A DNA stretch of 64,000 nucleotides from IMG/VR virus record IMGVR_UViG_3300023278_002893, positions 186,001-250,000 of that record. One strand, written 5' to 3'. How positions within the stretch are numbered: the first letter of the stretch is position 1; each line of letters opens with the position of its first letter. Positions 59,291 to 64,000 of the stretch are shown piece by piece. This DNA is from a virus. The translations under genes were made by a program, and so were the position numbers. Below the pieces are notes generated by a model. That model was not told where the DNA came from, ran no database searches, and saw nothing but the letters and a program-made list of their open reading frames with translations.

Positions 59291-59313
59291 GGGACCCCCC
59301 TCTGGGGGGTCCC
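59291..59313 (+). terminator. Strong 10-bp hairpin after the 62-residue gene
   Basis: GGGACCCCCC (59291-59300)-TCT-GGGGGGTCCC (59304-59313). Perfect stem, no clear T-run, so perhaps a barrier or partial terminator. Confidence 0.45.
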
Positions 59314-59395
59314 TGTGGTTACCTCTCCGAGGTACCCTTCTATCCCTCGCTTCGCTCGGGTACCCCATCACCACGTGGATCTCGCTGCGCGAGCC

Positions 59396-59432
59396 CTAGT
59401 TGCATCACTTCGTGATACAATCATTTCTCGCT
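59396..59432 (+). promoter_or_regulatory. Recurrent 37-base intergenic cassette, copy 1
   Basis: CTAGTTGCATCACTTCGTGA followed by TACAATCATTTCTCGCT. It is repeated with one base change at 59899-59935. A five-bp hairpin ATCAC-TTC-GTGAT is centred in it, and the SD of the next gene (CGAAAGGAG) follows in both. The TGNTACAAT-like segment may be an extended -10. Operator, promoter or RNA element. Confidence 0.55.
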
Positions 59433-59454
59433 TATCACTCGAAAGGAGTATGAC

Positions 59455-59628
59455 ATGCCCAGTCTCGTCTTCGACTTTGACTGTTCCTGTGAGGTCCTCC
59501 CTTCGGGGGACCTCTGGTGCTGCGATGTGTGCAGCACCGAAGCTGACCCTTGGGGTCAGCTTGCTACCGAAGAATCCGATCGGATTCTCGGACACAACAC
59601 CTTCCTCGATATCTCTCGAAAGGAGTAG
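59455..59628 (+). CDS. Small Cys-rich protein, 57 aa
   Basis: ATG at 59455 (GAAAGGAG site). FDCSCEVLPSGDLWCCDVCSTE gives five Cys in a metal-binding-like pattern. Within 59491-59588 the coding sequence consists almost wholly of hairpins, including AAGCTGACCC-TTG-GGGTCAGCTT and the palindrome AGAATCCGATCGGATTCT. Function unknown. Confidence 0.55.
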   Translation: MPSLVFDFDCSCEVLPSGDLWCCDVCSTEADPWGQLATEESDRILGHNTFLDISRKE

Positions 59629-59631
59629 ATC

Positions 59632-59754
59632 ATGCTCGAACAATTCGCTATCGCTCTTGTCCCCACCATCGCGTTGCTCTTGGTGGGTCGCTTGATCTGG
59701 ATCACCGATCCAGAGGTCAAGCGACTGCGCAAAGCTGAGCAGAAGCTCAGCTAG
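59632..59754 (+). CDS. Small membrane protein, 40 aa
   Basis: ATG at 59632 with AAAGGAG. One TM (IALVPTIALLLVGRLIWI) and a basic tail. The frame contains a 17-bp stem (59687-59703 with 59707-59725, 2-base bulge) and AGCTGAGC-AGAA-GCTCAGCT. Function unknown. Confidence 0.55.
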   Translation: MLEQFAIALVPTIALLLVGRLIWITDPEVKRLRKAEQKLS

Positions 59755-59760
59755 CGCATC

Positions 59761-59790
59761 GGACCCCCCTAACGGGGGGTCCTCTTTTTA
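59761..59790 (+). terminator. Intrinsic terminator
   Basis: GGACCCCCC-TAAC-GGGGGGTCC followed by TCTTTTTA. Clear rho-independent terminator for the first plus-strand block. Confidence 0.85.
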
Positions 59791-59837
59791 CAGCACCGAC
59801 CCGCTTCGCTAAGTCGGTCTTGTTCATTTACTCGTGA

Positions 59838-59856
59838 GTACCCCCTTCGGGGGTAC
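59838..59856 (+). other. 8-bp intergenic hairpin with TTC loop
   Basis: GTACCCCC-TTC-GGGGGTAC. In RNA this can fold with a UUCG-type loop closed by C-G, very stable. One of several such stems between plus-strand genes. Confidence 0.6.
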
Positions 59857-59898
59857 CAACGAGCACCGCTCGTTCCTCGCTCTCGTCGTTCCTCCTCA

Positions 59899-59935
59899 CT
59901 AGTTGCATCACTTTGTGATACAATCATTTCTCGCT
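59899..59935 (+). promoter_or_regulatory. Recurrent 37-base intergenic cassette, copy 2
   Basis: Identical to 59396-59432 except TTT for TTC in the hairpin loop; again followed by TCGCTCGAAAGGAG and a gene start. Conservation of non-coding sequence between two short genes suggests a shared function, probably promotion or regulation. Confidence 0.55.
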
Positions 59936-59954
59936 ATCGCTCGAAAGGAGATCC

Positions 59955-60185
59955 ATGTTTATCATTCTTCTCGATTCCTCGAAGAACGAACTCCGCGTCG
60001 TCCGTGCTGACTCTGTCAGCGACTCCGGGACGCGGGTCGTTGTGGTTCCTCACCACAACGGTCACTCGTACGACTTCGAACTCCCTCCGGGAGTCGAAGC
60101 CTTCGCAGACCTCGCTACCTTCGACGATGTCGAAGCTGCGTGGTCGTCGGTTCGCACCGACTTCTGCCCCTCGCTCCACCCCTAG
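59955..60185 (+). CDS. Hypothetical protein, 76 aa
   Basis: ATG at 59955 with AAAGGAG. Beta then acidic helix (FIILLDSSKNELRVVRADSV, DFELPPGVEAFADLATFDDVEAAW). Inside the coding region CTTCGA-A-CTCCC pairs with GGGAG-TCGAAG. Function unknown. Confidence 0.65.
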   Translation: MFIILLDSSKNELRVVRADSVSDSGTRVVVVPHHNGHSYDFELPPGVEAFADLATFDDVEAAWSSVRTDFCPSLHP

Positions 60186-60214
60186 CGGGGTGGGGTGTCC
60201 CCCTTCGGGGGTAG

Positions 60215-60271
60215 TTACCTCACTCTGTGAGGTAATACTTCTCTGGGTACTAGCGTACCCTTTGAAGTATT
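60215..60271 (+). promoter_or_regulatory. Leader with two overlapping hairpins before the 159-residue gene
   Basis: TTACCTCAC-TCT-GTGAGGTAA (60215-60235) matches the palindrome of 58811. AATACTTC (60234-60241) pairs with GAAGTATT (60264-60271) around GGGTAC-TAGC-GTACCC. The two share two bases, so both cannot form fully. CGAAAGGAG and the gene start follow. Confidence 0.5.
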
Positions 60272-60304
60272 ATCTTTCTCGTTAATCTCTCGAAAGGAGA
60301 CTCT

Positions 60305-60784
60305 ATGCGTTGCTCGTTCTGTAACGATCCCCGTGGGATCATCATGGTTGATGGTATCCCCGAGCCCTGCTGTGATGAGATCATCACGCAGCAAGTCCGC
60401 GAAGTACGCGGCATCTGTGTCAATTGTGGGGAATCCCACACTCGCATGAACGAGGGTGTAGACACCCTCTCCGCCATGTGCTCCGATGAGTGCCTCACCG
60501 AAGCCATGGATCGCATCGAAGCAATCGCGCTGCGCGACGATTGTGGCGGTGAGATGCCCGACCAGGAGGTCATGGACCTCCATGACTCCGTCGATCGTAT
60601 CGACGCAGCCAACCTCGCGTGGTACCGCCACGCGGGTCAGTACATCGACAACGGTGTCGATGACTGTCTCGGTACTCCTCCCTTCTGGTTGGAGTACTCG
60701 ATAGAGCGCGACGCTCTGGAGAGCGATGCACGCATCGCTAAGCTCCAGAACGACGAGCACAAGTACGGGTGTATCCCGTTCTAG
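60305..60784 (+). CDS. Cys-rich zinc-type protein, 159 aa
   Basis: ATG at 60305 (GAAAGGAGACTCT). CSFCNDPRG...PCCDE, ICVNCGESHTR and MCSDECLTEA give three Cys pairs, so probably two zinc sites. Then an acidic helix-rich C-half. Largest product of the island. Many perfect stems lie in its coding sequence (for example GGAGGTC-ATG-GACCTCC and CATCGACA-ACGG-TGTCGATG). Function unknown; possibly binds nucleic acid. Confidence 0.7.
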   Translation: MRCSFCNDPRGIIMVDGIPEPCCDEIITQQVREVRGICVNCGESHTRMNEGVDTLSAMCSDECLTEAMDRIEAIALRDDCGGEMPDQEVMDLHDSVDRIDAANLAWYRHAGQYIDNGVDDCLGTPPFWLEYSIERDALESDARIAKLQNDEHKYGCIPF

Positions 60785-60869
60785 TGCTCTGGTCCCCCTA
60801 GCGGGGGACCTACCGCTCCGCTCTCGCTTCGCTCACTAGTTCCTCCACTTCGTGAAGGAGGTCACTCAC

Positions 60870-60944
60870 ATGACCAAGTTGATCCTGTGCACCTACGCTC
60901 CGCTGCTCTACTTGCTTGCGGAATTCGCTTCACTCATCCCTTAA
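60870..60944 (+). CDS. Micropeptide, 24 aa, hydrophobic
   Basis: ATG at 60870, GAAGGAGG eight bases upstream. Encodes MTKLILCTYAPLLYLLAEF..., a single membrane-type helix. The SD lies within the hairpin CCTCC-A-CTTC-GT-GAAG-GAGG, so structure could gate translation. Confidence 0.4.
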   Translation: MTKLILCTYAPLLYLLAEFASLIP

Positions 60945-60962
60945 CCAAGAAGGAGCTACGCT

Positions 60963-61016
60963 ATGGATGATCTCGACCGCGACATCCAGGACGTCATTGA
61001 CGACCTGTGCGAATAG
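60963..61016 (+). CDS. Micropeptide, 17 aa, acidic
   Basis: ATG at 60963 with AAGGAG. Encodes MDDLDRDIQDVIDDLCE, a strongly acidic helix, reminiscent in charge of DNA mimics but far too short for a claim. Followed by a 15-bp hairpin. Confidence 0.4.
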   Translation: MDDLDRDIQDVIDDLCE

Positions 61017-61022
61017 ACCCAT

Positions 61023-61058
61023 GTGGGTAGGAGTGCGTTACCGCGCACTCCTGCCCAC
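61023..61058 (+). other. 15-bp hairpin
   Basis: GTGGGTAGGAGTGCG-N6-CGCACTCCTGCCCAC (one wobble). No T-run follows. The region 61059-61240 holds GCTTCGC repeats, a short ATCAC-TTC-GTGAT copy at 61171 and no gene. Confidence 0.6.
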
Positions 61059-61240
61059 CCGCTTCGCTCGCTACGCTCGCTCGCTCCTCTAAGAGCAAGG
61101 GAGGACTCTGTTGAGTCCTACTCCAGTACCGCTCGTCCCTCGCTCTCGCTTCGCTCACTCCCCTTCGGGGATAGTCCCATCACTTCGTGATCGGTAGTAC
61201 ATTTTTTTCGCTCATCGCTCAAAAAGGAGTCCTCCATTGG

Positions 61241-61399
61241 ATGGATGACACCCCACAGCTACCTGCCCGAGCACGGCTTGGTAGCACCACGGGGGCCGTA
61301 GTGCTCCCTCCGCTGCGAGACGCAGTACAAGCAGTGACCTGCTTGTGGCGGAGGTTGATCAGCTCGCTTCGCTCGCTAACGGATGCTCCGCATCCTTAG
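61241..61399 (+). CDS. Possible protein, 52 aa
   Basis: ATG at 61241, GGAG 11 bases upstream. Contains PARARLGSTTGAVVLPPLRDAVQAVTCLWRRL; basic. Composition follows the repeat-rich background (SSLRSLTDAPHP is encoded by GCTTCGC-type repeats), so it may be spurious. Confidence 0.35.
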   Translation: MDDTPQLPARARLGSTTGAVVLPPLRDAVQAVTCLWRRLISSLRSLTDAPHP

Positions 61400-61412
61400 A
61401 GACCCGGAGCGT

Positions 61413-61427
61413 CCCCCCTACGGGGGG
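61413..61427 (+). terminator. C6/G6 hairpin
   Basis: CCCCCC-TAC-GGGGGG, followed by TAGTTTC. Weak terminator or barrier after the preceding small frame. Between here and 61524 there is no gene except SD sequence for the next one. Confidence 0.4.
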
Positions 61428-61524
61428 TAGTTTCACCGCTGCGCGATGAAGTATCGGTTCTTGCGAACCTCGTTGTTAGACCACAGTGGTCTGATGCAGG
61501 GTTCGCTTGATAGGAGGACATGAC

Positions 61525-61881
61525 ATGTCCAATGCAGTAAAGACCACGATCAAGAAGTTTTCGTTCACGAAGTGGATCAGTGAGATCGAAGGTTCGGGTG
61601 CTCGCGTACTCGGATTCTGTGAGATGACGGTCTGCGTCGATGGTCTGGAGTTCACGTTCAGTGACCTGAAGGTTCGCGTGAATCAGAAGGGTGAGCATCA
61701 CCTGTGCGCACCGAGTCGTCGCTACAAGAACTCCGAAGGTGCCTGGAGGACGTCGAGCGCGTACAAGTTCGACAATTCGACGTATGCTGCTCTGCGCAGT
61801 TTCGTCTACGGTCGCGACGAAGTGAAGGTCGCGATCGACGAAGCCGCGGATCTCGAAAAGGAGATTCCGCTGAGCGCGTAG
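61525..61881 (+). CDS. Basic protein with possible SpoVG-like segment, 118 aa
   Basis: ATG at 61525 with TAGGAGGACATGAC. A beta-rich middle (LEFTFSDLKVRVNQKGEHHLCAPSRRY) follows the order of SpoVG proteins (inducible DNA/RNA-binding regulators), but similarity is weak. Basic N-end, acidic C-end. Could be a regulator of the early block. Confidence 0.5.
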   Translation: MSNAVKTTIKKFSFTKWISEIEGSGARVLGFCEMTVCVDGLEFTFSDLKVRVNQKGEHHLCAPSRRYKNSEGAWRTSSAYKFDNSTYAALRSFVYGRDEVKVAIDEAADLEKEIPLSA

Positions 61882-61886
61882 TACAT

Positions 61887-61947
61887 AGCAGTACCTCTAA
61901 GTAGGGGTACTGCTAGTCCCACCCCACCGCTTCCCGGGGGGTGGGAC
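61887..61947 (+). other. Two strong hairpins
   Basis: AGCAGTACC (61887-61895) with GGTACTGCT (61906-61914), and GTCCCACCCC (61916-61925) with GGGGTGGGAC (61938-61947). Sits 5 bases after the stop of the previous gene. Confidence 0.6.
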
Positions 61948-62103
61948 CTCGCTCTCTTTCTGCTATCACGCGTGCTCATTGAGAAATGAAGGACTCTGAT
62001 GAGTCCTCCTTTATTGACGTTCGCTTCGCTCTCTCTCAGTTCCTCCGCTTCGCTCCCCCCTTCGCTATAGTCTCCGCATTCTCTGGATGCGGTTACTATT
62101 ATA

Positions 62104-62134
62104 AGAGACCCTCTAACGAGGAGTCTCTTTTTTT
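62104..62134 (+). terminator. Intrinsic terminator ending the hairpin-rich island
   Basis: AGAGAC-C-CTC-TAAC-GAG-GA-GTCTCT followed by seven T. After this the base composition returns to that of the rest of the genome. Stretch 62135-62496 has no supported gene; on the minus strand 62239-62427 is open (63 codons, no start except ATG 62325) and may be a relic. Confidence 0.8.
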
Positions 62135-62496
62135 ATTGACGCGCGCTGTTGCTCGGTGGATTCGTTCGGTACTGTTCATTCGGTGGTTGATTCGTTTACT
62201 CTCATTTGTTAGGGCACCACCCCAGTAGACGAAACTAATTACGGAGATATCAATTCCTTACGGAAACGCTGATTTACTCGTCGTCGCTGTGCTCCTCGTT
62301 GTTCCTTCTTTTTTTGATCTTTCATCTCGGTGCACCATTCGTAGAGATATCTATGGATGCACGCCCGTCGGATACGTAAGTACTTGCAATACTCCGACAG
62401 TGCTTTATCGATACGTCTAGGTAGTTCCTAGCGGACGAGATGGGAGATCTTTTTTCGCGGCCGCTCAAAAAAGCCTATTACAAGGAGATTAGAAAC

Positions 62497-62628
62497 ATGG
62501 AACACATCCTCAAGAAGATGGCTGTACCCAACATCTTGCACTGCGCAGAACTAGTGGTTCTGACCATCGTCGTGCATTTGGCCTCAGGATTGGTATTCTT
62601 ACCATTATTCATCCCGAGGCAAGAATAA
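62497..62628 (+). CDS. Small membrane protein, 43 aa
   Basis: ATG at 62497 with AAGGAGATTAG. HILKKMAVPNILHCAELVVLTIVVHLASGLVFLPLFI carries one or two membrane segments. Composition is like the rest of the genome, unlike the island. Function unknown. Confidence 0.55.
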   Translation: MEHILKKMAVPNILHCAELVVLTIVVHLASGLVFLPLFIPRQE

Positions 62629-62661
62629 ACCCAACCCCGAAGAAGATAGGAGATCAAACCC

Positions 62662-62727
62662 ATGTTCTACACAATACTACTAATGGTACTGAAAGAATAC
62701 AAGGACAGCAACAATCCATTCACCTGA
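62662..62727 (+). CDS. Micropeptide, 21 aa
   Basis: ATG at 62662, TAGGAGATC upstream. MFYTILLMVLKEYKDSNNPFT, hydrophobic N-half. Follows the previous membrane protein gene. Low confidence because of its length. Confidence 0.35.
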   Translation: MFYTILLMVLKEYKDSNNPFT

Positions 62728-62888
62728 GAGACCCCTCAGTTGAGTTAGACCACCCAGGAGGGATGGGACACTGGTAGGTGGTGGTCAGCTTTTACCAGGC
62801 GGTGACATCATTTTGCTCGGCGGACAAATCAATAGTAATTTCAAATAGATAGAGTAAATATGTAGGGCTCTGACGTTACTACAGTAGG

Positions 62889-62951
62889 GGGTTTCGCGCG
62901 TCCCTGTCCAGGTGACTCATTCATTAGGAGATCGATCTCTGGGTGAAACCC
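62889..62951 (+). ncRNA. Candidate structured element in an empty 800-base stretch
   Basis: GGGTTTC (62889-62895) pairs with GAAACCC (62945-62951), 7 bp, closing two small hairpins (CCT-GTCC-AGG and GAGA-TCGA-TCTC). It is not a tRNA: 63 bases, no T-loop. The rest of 62728-63543 shows no gene, only minor inverted repeats. Confidence 0.3.
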
Positions 62952-63543
62952 TTCTGTATTGCTTCTTACGAATTATTCACTATACTCAGAATTTTCACCC
63001 GCCGGATAAAACACCCAATATCACCCTGTACTCAAACTGAATAAGGCTAGAACCCCCCTAGACAAGAAGAACTCCAGTAGTGCCCTCTGTTAGAGCCAAT
63101 TGTATTACTGCTTTAGCAGATTCATTGCAAGCATGGTGATGATTTACCTGTTGTACTCCCAGTATGCCTCTGTATCGATCCATGCTCATCGATCGATGTA
63201 GTTGATTTCATTGAGGAATTTAGTGTAGTGAAATGGTAAATGCCAATAGGTCGATCAAGTGGGTGTGATCGAGTACCCCGTATTAGTTGAATAGGTCGGT
63301 CTGTGTTGGTGCTTTGGCACCCCATGAGGGGTCTAGGTTGTTCCTTCATTTTGATGTTCTGTGCTCCCATGTGCTTGGTTTCGTTGATGATTGGAGCCGG
63401 GGGTGGAGTGTGAGGGGAACGTGTAGGAGAAGCGAAGTGTGAGCGTCTCAGGTACCACCTGTGAGAGCTAGTGAGTACAGAGGAGAGTTAATCCATTACC
63501 GGTTTCTACCGGGAACATGCCTATTAGAGGCGGGAGAACTATT

Positions 63544-63834
63544 ATGTTGGAGAAGAGACAGCCGAGAGGAAAGACAATAAGATGCTGGAGCAGGAACGGT
63601 GAGCCCCTCGATCCCGGTGCAGAACTCCACATGGAGCTGTTAAAACTAGAACACGTGTACTGGCGCAATGAGCTGACAGCGTGCGACGATTGCGGCACAG
63701 CTATACCCAATCGCGATCTTCGACTTACTCCATATGGATTGGTATGTGAGGATTGCAGAGAGACCGTCAAGAAGACAAGAATCAACTTGGGTAGGTTTCT
63801 ACGTAAATGGGAACCTAGCGGAGAGGCATGCTAG
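63544..63834 (+). CDS. Zinc-finger protein, 96 aa
   Basis: ATG at 63544 with GGGAG; an in-frame ATG at 63517 has no good SD. CDDCGTAIPNRDLRL...CEDCRE is a C4 zinc finger similar to the DksA/TraR C4 finger. The N-half is basic with a short coil. Possibly contacts RNA polymerase, as DksA/TraR-type proteins do, but the coiled-coil arm is short. Confidence 0.65.
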   Translation: MLEKRQPRGKTIRCWSRNGEPLDPGAELHMELLKLEHVYWRNELTACDDCGTAIPNRDLRLTPYGLVCEDCRETVKKTRINLGRFLRKWEPSGEAC

Positions 63835-63892
63835 ACTGTTTTATCCGCCGCTGAAAAATGCCAATAACCCTGGGAGGGGAAAGGAGAGAATC

Positions 63893-64000
63893 ATGGACAG
63901 AACACTACTGGAAGCATCTGGACTGGCCTGTCATCGTAGTACCTGTGAGGAGCAGGCTCAATGGGAAGGCTACGCTGACACCTACAGGCCTATTACAGGA
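63893..64000 (+). CDS. Partial CDS running off the right edge
   Basis: ATG at 63893 with AAAGGAG. The first 36 codons (MDRTLLEASGLACHRST...) are open at the edge. Too short to classify; two Cys and a His are visible. Confidence 0.55.
   Translation, partial: MDRTLLEASGLACHRSTCEEQAQWEGYADTYRPITG

Noticed and set aside
59099-59374. 91-codon minus-strand frame and similar antisense frames at 59368-59643 and 59934-60179
   Set aside because: Mirror images caused by inverted repeats and GC bias; they start inside other genes without SDs.
60215-60760. 181-codon open frame on the minus strand opposite the 159-residue zinc protein
   Set aside because: No SD at its start, and the palindrome-rich sequence makes both strands open. 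The plus frame has a strong SD and zinc motifs.
62239-62427. 63-codon minus-strand open frame with basic product
   Set aside because: No start codon with SD except a 28-residue ATG form; opposite to the plus-strand direction of the region. Perhaps a relic, not annotated as a gene.
1-64000. CRISPR array, integrase or lysogeny genes
   Set aside because: No regularly spaced direct repeats and no recombinase or CI-like repressor were seen in the readable frames.

Overview
The window is a contiguous piece of a virulent-type tailed bacteriophage genome (Caudoviricetes). It holds a terminase large subunit, portal, prohead protease, scaffold-like protein, large fibres, a lytic transglycosylase, a phage-type nucleotide economy and many free-standing homing endonucleases. 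It has no integrase, CRISPR array, recognisable tRNA or rRNA. The host is a bacterium: five promoters match the sigma70 consensus with exact 17-base spacers, Shine-Dalgarno (SD) sites are strong, and clamp-loader subunits are of bacterial type. A lipobox lipoprotein is compatible with a Gram-negative host but does not prove it.

Layout. Bases 1-58,600 are read entirely on the minus strand, so gene order runs from high to low coordinates. (1) 58.6-53.1 kb: small early proteins from promoters near 58.6 and 57.9 kb, then a lectin-like fibre with a GNAT-like companion. (2) 53.1-44 kb: from a perfect promoter at 53.1 kb, family-4 uracil-DNA glycosylase, NDK, metallopeptidase, DERA, DnaX-like and HolA-like clamp-loader subunits, a nucleotidase and a deoxyribosyltransferase-like protein. 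(3) 43-40 kb: putative holin, actin-like ATPase, cupin. (4) 40-34.7 kb: GMP-reductase-like enzyme, transglycosylase, MetAP, cold-shock protein, dUTPase and a structured leader RNA. (5) 34.6-20.4 kb: lipoprotein, a 1571-residue fibre, a second GNAT-like/fibre set, HNH enzymes, an FAD oxidoreductase and a virion-like zinc protein. (6) 20-12 kb: GNAT, a thyA-DHFR-dNMP kinase cluster and a NusG-like factor. (7) 11-0 kb: the head module.

Bases about 58,800-64,000 are read on the plus strand. The first 3.3 kb of this is a GC-richer island of very small genes (12 to 159 residues). It is packed with perfect inverted repeats both between and inside coding sequences, and a 37-base cassette recurs upstream of genes. 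This island is the most unusual part of the window.

The other notable signals are two candidate -1 frameshift sites in the head module. One is G GGA AAA just before a stop codon, and it would add two more Cys repeats to a protein already carrying eight C-x12-C repeats. The other is an A10 run that would join the prohead protease to the next reading frame. A 111-base leader near 36.2 kb folds on paper as a closed four-way junction carrying an exact anti-SD sequence.

The nucleotide genes (ThyA, DHFR, dNMP kinase, dUTPase, NDK, DERA, GMPR-like, nucleotidase) would together supply dNTPs and keep dUTP low. HolA-like and DnaX-like subunits point to a bacterial-style replisome whose polymerase lies outside the window.
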